Shown: positions 33,915 to 43,091 of the stretch, in pieces
Numbering within the stretch: the stretch's first letter is position 1
Layout of the letters: every line of letters begins with the position of its first letter
NCBI GenBank assembly: GCA_012295275.1
Contig: CM022677.1
Span: 7,417,894 to 7,460,984 of the forward strand
Reading direction: 5' to 3'
Length of the DNA: 43,091 nucleotides
Source of the DNA: Chrysomallon squamiferum
Taxonomy: Eukaryota > Mollusca > Gastropoda > Neomphalida > Peltospiridae
Notes under the pieces: model-generated
Database searches by the model: none
Told to the model about the DNA's origin: nothing
What the model saw: only the letters and a program-made list of their open reading frames with translations
Position numbers and translations under genes: made by a program

Positions 33915-34190
33915 TTATGGATTTTTCTTTCCAAAGCAGTTTCCAGACAGAGAAGTTGTTAACAATATACATCAGTGTTGATTCATTATTCTCCAAAAGT
34001 TAACAGTGGATGATTCTTGGATTTATCAGGAAAGGACTTAAAACTTCCTCTATAATGACTAAGGACACTGCACAAACTATGTATGGTTCTACACTGCAAA
34101 TTAGAAATTATTGCAGAAGAAATGAAAATATGTGGAACAATGATATTTTTAAATAGAGAGCAGGTTCCAGATTAATGTTGTTTTCATAAA
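33915..34190. other. Unassigned
   Basis: Moderately complex AT-rich sequence with no open frame or repeat recognised. Confidence 0.4.
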
Positions 34191-35218
34191 GATTATTAGC
34201 AATTAACTTGAGAGCAGCTGTAAATGATTTAAAGGAATGGAGGAATGATTGACAGAGATATGAGACTGTCAGATGAAAGGTTAACAGGTGAAGAGATAAA
34301 CAGGAAGATACAAAGAAAGAAAGAAGTATATATTGATAGACTGATAGACAGCTAGATCAGTAGAAGTTAACAAATGAATTGATAGATGTAGATGAATTTA
34401 GGTAGATAGGTAAACATGACAATGGCCACCTATCTAATCTGTGTATTCTTCTTTCTGTCATGTGTGTTTGTGTGCCAGGCTGAGTAGACGTACAGATGTA
34501 TATATAAATCATACAGGTTGTAATGCAGTCACAGTTAGTTATGTATGTAGGTAGTTTGACAGGGAGTTGGATAGATGACTGATGGATGGTTATTGATATG
34601 TTGTAATGTGGATAGATAAACAGATAGGTATGTAGGTGAGTAGATCAGTAGGTTGATATGTAGATTATATAGACAGGCATCTCAAAGATACAGACAGGTA
34701 GGTAGGTCAGTACTATATGTAGATAGTTAACTAATACACAGCAGAGACACAGAGAGACAGGTAGGTGTAGGCAAGTATGGACGGTAACGTGGAAGACTGA
34801 ATGTATATGCAGGTGTAGGTATGCATAAGTTGGAGCAGAGAATAGTATATACATATGTATGGGAAGGAAAATTTGCTTGTGTTTTTTGAAGAGTGTGAAT
34901 ATACTGACTGTATATGTGTGCAAACATACAGAAAAATAGGGAGATCTGTAGGTGGATATATAGGAGATGTAGATAAGGAGATGTTATTGATGGTTATTGA
35001 TTTCAATGGATAAAAGAAAATTAGACAGATTATATAACCGCTATGTAGATTGATTATGAGAAAATATTTAGATAGACATACATATGGAAATGTGTGTAGA
35101 TAGACATACATATGGAAATGTGTGTAGATAGACATAAATATGGAAATGTGTGTAGATAGACATAAATATGGAGATGTATGTAGATAGGTGATATCACATG
35201 CATATGCATAAAAAATGA

Positions 35219-35266
<48 letters not shown>

Positions 35267-36204
35267 CAGTGATAAGCATAGCTAAATATGGGAATTGTGA
35301 ATGAGAGTTATAAATGGACAGTATCACAGAAAGATAGATATAGAAAGTAGTTATAATTATTTAGGGAGATAGTTAGGAAGATGAATAGGTGATTTATGGA
35401 TGGTTATTGATGGAATGTAATGTAGATGGATATATATATATATGAGAAATACTAAATTATATATATATATTTTGAGGATGGACAGAGAGATATATAGATA
35501 GCTAAACAGATAGGCAGGTGCGTAGGTTCAATAGATAGACAGAAAGATAGATAGAAGGATAGGTGTCAAGCAAGATAGGTTATATAATGGTAAAGTGGAT
35601 GGCAGTAGATTTGAGGATGTATATGTGTAAGAAAATGATTATGTTAGAAATAGCGTTAAGATAGAGAATATATTTGATAGATAAACAGACACACACACAC
35701 ACGCACACACACACACACACAGCGCCAGACTCAAACACACGCAGACAAACATAGAGGAGAGGATCTGTGTTTGGATTGAGTTAGTGATGAACTGATAGAT
35801 TATAAGTAGCTATACAATATAAATACTGATAGATTATACAGACTGATATAGATAAATAAATACAGGTAGGTCATTTAGATAAATATACAGAGGTAAATAC
35901 AGATAGATTATAGGTAGATATCCAGAGATAAATACAGATAGGTTATACAGATATACAGCAAGATAGCGAGCTTTGAAGTAATATAGTTAGATATTCAGGG
36001 AGCTGGACATATGTTTGATAGATTGTTTTTAAAAAATAGGCATATAAACTAGAGAGATAATATAATAGGTATGGATGTTACTAGTTTGGTAGATTGATAT
36101 TTAGACAGACTGATAGATATATAGATAGATATGTGTGTTAAGGAATGGGTCTGTGTACAAACACACATGCATGCATATATATATATATATACACGTGTGT
36201 GTGT

Positions 36205-36248
<44 letters not shown>

Positions 36249-36596
36249 TAGTGATAATGTATATAAAAGGGTGGACAGATGGTAGATGATAACAGACAGG
36301 TAAATTGATAGACAGAAGAAAGCTAGATAGATTACTAGAAAGATAGATAGATGAAAGGAGATATATTGAGAGATATATTGATAGGTTAGGTAGGCAATAA
36401 TTAGGTACATATATAGACAGATATACACAGATAACATAGATACATTGATGTGTATCTGTATGTTTTACAGAGAACGGGTATATAAATGTGTATGAAAAAA
36501 GTGTACGTGCTTAAGAATAAGTTATGACATATAAATATTTCCCTCTGGCTTTCTTACTCTCTCTGTCACTCTCCATATATATATATATATATATAT

Positions 36597-36661
<65 letters not shown>

Positions 36662-36800
36662 CAGAGAAAGCGGTGAGCAGGTGCGACCAACAAACAGACA
36701 GATAGATAGACAAATAGTCAGAGAAATTGATGATGAAATGAAACAAATATATAGACAGACAGATAGATAGATAGACACATGCAGGTAGGTAAGGATGGAT
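34191..36800 (+). repeat. GATA/GACA-rich cryptically simple tract
   Basis: About 2.6 kb where GATA, GACA, TAGG and TATG words dominate the + strand. Purer blocks are a 28-bp minisatellite (35071-35182), TG at 35221-35265 and 36195-36246, CA at 35690-35720, TA at 36575-36598 and (GATA)16 at 36599-36661. Long minus-strand frames rich in I/Y/L/S are repeat artefacts. Confidence 0.9.
35071..35182 (+). repeat. 28-bp minisatellite, four units
   Basis: Unit GATAGACATACATATGGAAA + TGTGTGTA, repeated four times with one or two substitutions in the later units. Confidence 0.92.
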
Positions 36801-37610
36801 GGAGTGTTAGATGGGGGATGGATGAAAGTTTTGGTGCAAAGAATTGGGAAAGTAATAAATGGATAAAAGGATGGAATGGTGGACAGAAAGGTTTTCAATT
36901 ATACAAGCAATTACTTTTCAGACATTATCAATTGTTAACAAATAAGGTCCTCATTGTAGGCCCATGGATTGAGTGTTATATCAATGGAATTTGGCGTAAT
37001 ATATAAACTGTGGAATATAAATGAGGAATATATGGAGTTAGGAGGGAGGCATGACTGGAGGTACCAATAAATTGTTAATGAGAGACTAGAGATTTCTGGT
37101 ATTGTTTATGAAGAGAACATTAATCTGGTAATCTACACTGAAAACATAGTCATTCATCTATTGTTAAGAAGTAAATATGATAAGATACAAAGATGTATGT
37201 AACAGTTTGTGTTAAAGAGCACATTAATTACAGAACCTGTCATACTTAATTATCAATTAATATCTGGTAAAATGAAATAATCCATCTAATTAGAGTAATC
37301 TGGGGAGTGACACAGAGAGTAAGAAAGCCAAAGTGAAATATTTATATGTCATAACTTATTCTTAAGTACATACACTTCTGTCTATACTCTGTTGGTCTGT
37401 CTGTCTGTCTGTATATAGAAAGGGCTTTCAAAGCAATAGCACTGTATTTAAAATTAGAAAAAATAGCAATACCCTATGTAGGTAAATCTATTTATCATAA
37501 TCTAACAATCTGTCTATCTCTCTAACCAATTAAATGTTATATTAATGTACTAATTAGCCATTCCCTTTGGAAATGTTGCCACCCCTACACCACGGTGAGG
37601 TTCAGTACAC
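36801..37610. other. Intergenic, nothing recognised
   Basis: Mixed-complexity sequence. A 75-codon frame at 36779-37006 starts inside the GATA tract and shows no domain. A CTGT tetranucleotide run occurs at 37392-37412. Confidence 0.45.
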
Positions 37611-37620
37611 GTAGGGGATG

Positions 37621-38124
37621 TTAGTAATGGTTAGTATTTGTTAAATGTTAGTATTTGGTTAATGGTTAGTATTTTGTTAATAGTTACTATTTGTTAAATG
37701 TTAGTATTTGCTTAATGGTTAGTATTTATTAAAAATTAGTATTTGGTTAATGGTTAGTATTTTGTTAATAGTTAGTATTTGTTAAATATTAGTATTTGGT
37801 TAATGGTTAGTATTTGGTTAATGGTTAGTATTTTGTTAATAGTTAGTATTTGTTAAATGTTAGTATTTGGTTAATGGTTAGTATTTGGTTAATTTGGTTA
37901 ATGGTTATTTTGGTTAATGGTTAGTATTTGTTAAATGTTAGTATTTGGTTAATTGTTAATATTTTCTTAATGGTTAGTATTTGTTAAACATTAGTATTTG
38001 GTTAATGGTTACTATTTGGTTAATGGTTAGTATTTGTTAAATGTTAGTATTTGGTTAATGGTTACTATTTTGTTAATGGTTAGTATTTGTTAAATTTTAG
38101 TATTTGGTTAATGGTTAGAATTTG
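37621..38124 (+). repeat. TTAGTATTTGGTTAATGG minisatellite
   Basis: About 500 bp of 16-18-bp units, alternating TTAGTATTTGGTTAATGG and TTAGTATTTGTTAAATG, so a dimeric unit of about 35 bp is also visible. Outlying units recur at 38240-38275 and 38408-38460. Confidence 0.92.
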
Positions 38125-38507
38125 TTTTAATTGTAAAATAATATGTGCGTATGTGAATATGTGCGTGTGTGTTGATGTGTGTGTGTGTTTGTGTTTATAC
38201 ACGTATTCAGATAAGTATGTGGTAATTATTAGTAATTGTAACTAATTGGTTAAGGTTAGTTTTTGTTAAATGTTAATATGTTTCTGTGTGTGAGTGTATA
38301 TATGTTTGTATATATGTTAGTGTAGTTCTGTGGGTGTTCTGTCTGTATGGATATTCGTATGTGTATGTATGGATGTATGTGTGTGTCTCTATATAAAGTG
38401 TACTACCTGGTTAATGGTTAGTATTCATGTTAATTGTTAGTATTTTGGTTGCATGTTAGTACTTATTAATTAAAAAACAATACAAACCTGAGCCCACCTC
38501 TCAAGGG
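38125..38507. other. TG-rich spacer
   Basis: Short TG and TATG patches between the minisatellite and the RING gene region. No coding seen. Confidence 0.55.
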
Positions 38508-38735
38508 TTATAGAGCTGCAAGGAGCATAACCAGCTTCACGTCAACATCATCAACACAATCTCCTATAGCACTGATATGCTGGAGCAAAAGGGAAAGAAT
38601 GTTATTATCACTGCAGATATTACCAACTTCAAATAAATATTTTACAAATAAATGTCTGTATCTATTACTGTTACTGTCATCATCATAAAATAAAAAAATG
38701 ACAGAAGGATGCCAGCTGAAGTTAAAGCAATACAC
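38508..38735 (-). other. Possible coding fragment downstream of the TOPORS-like gene
   Basis: The minus frame contains a moderately complex segment, DDDSNSNRYRHLFVKYLFEV then GNICSDNNILSLLLQHISAI, ending VDVKLVMLLAAL stop. Codon use is less AT-biased than most noise frames here. It lies 28 bp downstream of the TOPORS-like stop on the same strand. It could be a separate terminal exon (acceptor-like ATGATGATGACAG at about 38673), part of a 3' UTR, or chance. Confidence 0.25.
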
Positions 38736-38763
38736 CTAGAGTAACGTTGTAAGGTTTCTAATA

Positions 38764-39672
38764 TTACACAAATCCTAGTAAACGACCTATCAGAAGACAA
38801 AATTCAATTAGAACAAATAAGATTTTCCACAACAGAGAACTAAATATACGACTAAAATACGTAAATATACGACCGATATACGCAAATATACGTCTGATGA
38901 ATCCAGCTGCAGAATGTCGTCTGACTCTTCTGACTCTTTTGACTCTGAGAGGTGGCAATGTGTACATCTCGCAGTTTCCATCTCTTAAGTTGTACACGAT
39001 GGCGGTGAATCTTGCAGAGCAAACTGGACAATTTCTTCTGCTTCTAGACCACCTCTCCAAACAGCTGAAACAAAATTCATGTAAACACGAATCTGCATGA
39101 CACTTATCTAAAAAAAATTCTGAACACAAAGAACAAGTAGGTGACTTATCTGATTCAGGCTGTTGTGTTGATTCAGCAGTGCTGGGTGATGGTGATGTTG
39201 ACGTCCCTGGTCTTTCTCCACATGCTGCTTTTACAGGGTCACCTTCGGAAATCTTTCGCCCTTTTGAAGGCTTCTTCGTGCACCCGTCATCCTGTGCTTT
39301 CCGTTTCCTAGATGTTGATGTCCCTGGTCCTCTACCTGATGTTTCTCCAGGGTCACGCTCGGAAATCTTTCGCACTTTTGGAGGCTTCTTCGTGCACCCG
39401 TCATCCTGTGCTTTCCGTTTCCTAGATGTTGATGTCCCTGGTCCTCTACCTGATGTTTCTCCAGGGTCACGTTCGGAAATCTTTCGCCCATTTGGAGGCT
39501 TCTTCGGGCACCCATCATCCTGTGCTTTCCGTTTCCTAGATGTTGATGTCCCTGGTCCTCTACGTGATGTTTCTCCAGGGTCACGTTCGGAAATCTTTCG
39601 GTCATTTGGAGGCTTTTCAGGGCACTCATCATCCTGTGCTTTCCGTTTCTTGGACGCTCTTACTTTTCCCAT
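38764..39672 (-). CDS. TOPORS-like RING protein with four 38-aa repeats and hydrophobic C-terminus
   Basis: Single open frame of 302 residues; ATG context GAAATGG. Residues 9-160 are four repeats of 38 residues beginning KRKAQDD (basic, likely nuclear-localising) and ending GPGTSTSR, rich in Pro, Asp and Lys. A C3HC4 RING follows: C180-x2-C183, C196-x-H198, C201-x2-C204, C215-x2-C218, with SCLHEFCFSCLERWS closely resembling the TOPORS family (RCLHKFCFRCVQEWS). As in TOPORS, the stretch after the RING is TAIVYNLRDGN...YTLPP. Residues 242-252 are Arg-rich. Residues 256-302 repeat RIF-x-Y heptads, then a probable membrane segment (SLLWKILFVLIEFCLLIG). TOPORS proteins are nuclear ubiquitin/SUMO ligases; the hydrophobic tail here is unlike them. 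Lack of introns could mean a retrocopy. Confidence 0.8.
   Translation of the reverse strand: MGKVRASKKRKAQDDECPEKPPNDRKISERDPGETSRRGPGTSTSRKRKAQDDGCPKKPPNGRKISERDPGETSGRGPGTSTSRKRKAQDDGCTKKPPKVRKISERDPGETSGRGPGTSTSRKRKAQDDGCTKKPSKGRKISEGDPVKAACGERPGTSTSPSPSTAESTQQPESDKSPTCSLCSEFFLDKCHADSCLHEFCFSCLERWSRSRRNCPVCSARFTAIVYNLRDGNCEMYTLPPLRVKRVRRVRRHSAAGFIRRIFAYIGRIFTYFSRIFSSLLWKILFVLIEFCLLIGRLLGFV
38838..38902 (-). repeat. Coding ~21-bp repeat for RIF heptads
   Basis: On the minus strand CGTATATTTGCGTATATCGG, CGTATATTTACGTATTTTAG and CGTATATTTAG follow each other. They encode FIRRIFAYIGRIFTYFSRIF, so the amphipathic C-terminal segment arose by a minisatellite inside the gene. Confidence 0.8.
39198..39655 (-). 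repeat. Coding 114-bp tandem repeat (4 units)
   Basis: The marker CCTGTGCTTTCCGTTTC (on +) recurs at 39291, 39405, 39519 and 39633, exactly 114 bp apart. Units 1-3 differ at few sites; the unit nearest the RING is more diverged at its end. Because 114 is divisible by 3, all frames repeat cleanly, which creates long shadow frames on both strands. Confidence 0.95.
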
Positions 39673-39689
39673 TTCGTATTGATAACTGC

Positions 39690-40947
39690 AATAACATTGT
39701 AGGAGAAAAAAAAATTATATATAATCCAAAAGTATCTATTAATTTTATTTCTGTTGTTAGAACTATTTCTATTTTTATTTTATTTTTTAATGGCAGTACA
39801 TTTTTTGTTTCACTTGTACGTTTTATCTGTTTGTTTTACTAACGTTAACCTTTGCACAAGAATTTTACAACCAGGGCGAATGTTCACATAATGAACATAT
39901 AGCTTGGAACTTTGCATGAATTTATTACATAATGTCAGTTTCGCGTCTAAAATTATAGGTGTACAGGGTTTAAATTGTTTGTGGATGGTGATTTTAAAAA
40001 TGCATTCAAAATAAATTAAAATCTATTGTCAAACACACACACGCGCGCGCGCACACATATTTAAAGTTTATATGTGATGTGATTTCATAACATGAAATTT
40101 ATTATTTTATTTATTTATTTTTATTTTATTTTATTTATTTTTTTGCTGTTTTATTGTGTCATAGCTTTTAAAACTTATATTTTTATTTCAGTGATTGTTA
40201 TTATCAGTGTTACTTTTTCTTTATCTATATTATTGTTCTTGTTGCTTTTTGTCGTTGGAGGAGTTGTTAGGTACTGAAAAGTGATTTTCAGTTTAGGAAA
40301 TACAGGGTTGACTTTTTATCCTGATTTCAGAAACAAAATATTTAAAATTGTCAGTCAAATTGTTCCAAAGTTTTTGTTTTTTTAATATTGCCATTTTGAG
40401 GAAATCTTTTATAGGCTTGTTTCATAATATGTCAACTGTGTTTTCCAAACTCTGCTAAGAATATTTACATACAAAGTTGGCAAAATCATTCATTTGATAT
40501 TAATATATATATATATCTTTGAAAATTCAAAACTTCATTGTATTATAAATATAATTATGTTTTGTTGTTGTTGTTTTTTTTCACACTTGCAGAAACATAA
40601 TCAAAGATACTTCTGATATTGTGATTACTTTTGTAACATTCGTGAAATAAACAGAACGATAAAGATACAAGCATCAGTAGCAATAAGTTGAAACAGTTGG
40701 GCAGACCAAAAAATAGAGCGCTTTAGAATACCTACAGAGAGACAGACTGACAGGGAGATATTATTTAGATCGATATATAGACAGATTTGCAATTGATAAC
40801 CGTGTGTATGTTTGTAAGGGAATATTGGTACGTTGGTATTTAGAGTGGATAGACAGATAAATATAAAATAAAAATAATCAGACAGGTAGGCAGGCAGATG
40901 TGACTGATCCGACAAATCTGATAAGCAGTTGTTATAGTCATGTTGAG

Positions 40948-40991
<44 letters not shown>

Positions 40992-41601
40992 TACTAGATT
41001 AAGAGGTCATACAATCAGATACATAGAGAAATGCAAAAAATATATTTTAATAATCAACTTATTTTGTAATTTGTCTTTTTTCCTCTTTTTCCTTACTTTA
41101 TTTTATTGTGTTTGTCAGTTTATTTTGTTTCATTTAATCACAAACACACAACACAACTGGTAATTTTGATACCAGATAAATCTCTTTGCCTCTGTTCACA
41201 TAGAGTTACTACATTTACAAACAAAAATAAAATCACATAATTGACTTAGTTATATAATTTCTCACTCAGGCTCAGGATTCCTTATAATTATAAAATGTTT
41301 TGCTTTACGTAATCCTGGATAAGAAAGCATAATCCATATATTTGAAATTGTAACAATAAAAATAGATGTAAATAAATAAATTCTAAATTTACCTGAACAT
41401 ACTGCCTCTTCTGGGATAAAAATAACAGTTTTAAATTTTCTAAGTTTTATTTATTTTATTTGTTTGATATAATATGTCCACGGACAGCAGTTTCACGGTG
41501 CGCTTTTCTTTAATCTATTTACTTCATATTTCAATTATTTCATTTTTTTTATTAATATGATTATTTTCATGATTTATTTTTGGTTTGTTCTTTTTACTTT
41601 T

Positions 41602-41632
<31 letters not shown>

Positions 41633-41940
41633 AATAATATTATTAATATAGCTTTTCTATTTTTTTTTTTTTTTTCATAATTGAATTTCCTAATTGCGTT
41701 TTAAAATAATGTCTTCAGAATTATTTGATTTCTTCTTCATCTTAATCTAGCTTGCTAGCACTTACTCCCCACTAATTACTTTAACACGTTACATAATCTG
41801 ACCTTTACAGAATAGGAAGCAATGGCTATTATTTCTCCATTCTACACACTTCCCTACTTAAAATGTTGCCATCCTCAGCAACATAAAACATTTAATAATA
41901 ATTTTAATTGATATAATAAAATCTCTCATGATTTATCTCT
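39690..41940. other. Intergenic, nothing recognised
   Basis: Contains a CA/CG patch (ACACGCGCGCGCGC) at 40032-40055, ATTTT runs at 40100-40145, (CA)20 at 40950-40989 and TTTA repeats at 41600-41632. Open frames here are repeat- or AT-driven. Confidence 0.55.
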
Positions 41941-42003
41941 ATGACATTAAGAACAACGTCATTATGACGCCACCCACGAAAACATTAACATTAAAATAGG
42001 ATT
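41941..42003 (-). repeat. CpG-rich repeat family, relic C
   Basis: Read on +: ATTAAGAACAACGTCATTAT, GACGCCACCCACGAAAACAT, TAACATTAAAATAGG. The order and spacing match one unit of array B (23700-24340), but most CpGs in the core are lost. Confidence 0.55.
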
Positions 42004-42361
42004 ATCAGGTGGAAAGGTGCCAGGTTAAGGTAATATTCCACATAGAATTTTATAATTAATTATAGGTGTAATAGTTATATCTTTGATTTTATTATGAGAA
42101 GTCTAAAATATTGAAAAATATTTAATAATGTATTAATTGTAACTGGTTTATTACAGGGAAGTGTGAGAAAGGGCAACATTAAGCAGATGTTCTGTTTGCT
42201 TTACAATTAATATTATTCATAGTTATAAATGGAGCAATGGATATTTACCTTTATAGGAAAGACTCAGTATATGTTGAAAAGATAGAGAGACTTCCTTTAA
42301 TGTCCATGATATATATATTTATATATATTCACAGTGTTATGTGTTTATGTATATGTGTGTA

Positions 42362-42610
<249 letters not shown>

Positions 42611-42614
<4 letters not shown>

Positions 42615-43091
42615 TACACAGAGATTTTTACAACAGAACTGGACTTTTGAAACCATTCCAAATTGGTCACATTTAAAAATGTATTTAACAATGACAGTAA
42701 ATTTTGGAATAAATGATGAAATATTTTTAATATTTGATATAAAGAATTGTCAAAAGAAAATACCTTGAAAGACTGAGTATATTGAAATATCTTGGGTAAT
42801 CTTAGCTTTTAGGAATTATTTTATTATTAATATGTCATTGATAATCCAAACAAGCAGCTTTCTGTCCACTGGTCTATCCCCTATGTCCATCCACCATAAT
42901 GCTTTCTCTAAAATGTCCCTGTTTGTATATCTTCCTGTGTGTGTCTGCTGTCTGTCTTTCAATAGACAGATAACAGACAAACACTTCTATCTACCTATGA
43001 TGGATAAATAAATGTTAACTCTGTCTCTGTACCTCTCCATCTCTCATTCAGTCAGTCAAGCAGTGTGGAACTGTCTGTCTGTCTGTCATTC
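42611..43091. other. Intergenic, nothing recognised
   Basis: AT-rich then CTGT/CTGTCT-rich towards the window end (43070-43086). No gene seen. Confidence 0.5.

Noticed and set aside
34645-36898. Several minus-strand frames of 60-198 codons rich in I, Y, L, S, T and H
   Set aside because: Translations of GATA/GACA/TG repeats without domains.
39231-39632. 133-codon second minus-strand frame
   Set aside because: Another phase of the same 114-bp repeat; it contains no RING or other domain.
39179-39682. 167-codon plus-strand frame with repeated LDVDVPGPLPDVSPGS
   Set aside because: Antisense shadow of the 114-bp coding repeat in the TOPORS-like gene. The minus frame carries the intact RING and is the real one.

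Overview
The window is metazoan nuclear DNA. It is AT-rich, has introns bounded by GT and AG, and carries dense microsatellites, minisatellites and decayed mobile elements. A RING/coiled-coil/beta-propeller gene, an ortholog of the animal coiled-coil protein MCC, thrombospondin type 1 modules and a TOPORS-like RING suggest a lophotrochozoan, most likely a mollusc. The species cannot be fixed from sequence alone. One 200-N assembly gap lies at 32892-33091.

Layout. 0.1-5.7 kb is repeat territory: a 10-bp minisatellite inside a higher-order duplication, then a nest of direct and inverted duplications, one copy of which is split by a short MITE-like insertion. 7.3-10.5 kb (+) holds a gene with a probable non-coding first exon and two coding exons. 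It encodes a 543-residue RING / coiled-coil / NHL-like propeller protein without a B-box. 11.46-11.91 kb (-) is a frame-broken thrombospondin type 1 fragment. It adjoins the first array of a CpG-rich ~135-bp tandem repeat that recurs at 23.7-24.3 kb and 41.9 kb in the other orientation. 13.99-18.26 kb (-) carries seven exons of an MCC-like gene, from a candidate start codon to the conserved central coiled coil; its C-terminal exons are not visible. A foldback repeat and a decayed ORF follow to 19.7 kb.

19.7-27 kb is mostly unannotatable AT-rich DNA with local duplications and one LINE ORF1-like remnant. 27.2-28.9 kb (+) holds a three-exon gene for a 93-residue protein of unknown function. 29-38.5 kb is tandem-repeat rich: 80- and 155-bp repeats, a TG-rich tract, a GATA/GACA tract and a TTAGTATTTG minisatellite. 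38.76-39.67 kb (-) is a single-exon gene for a TOPORS-like RING protein with four near-identical 38-residue repeats and a hydrophobic C-terminus. The rest is intergenic with microsatellites.

The genes share no evident pathway. Two of them (8.6-10.5 kb and 38.8-39.7 kb) are likely E3 ubiquitin ligases. All exon joins were made by matching splice-site sequence and reading phase by eye, with no transcript support.
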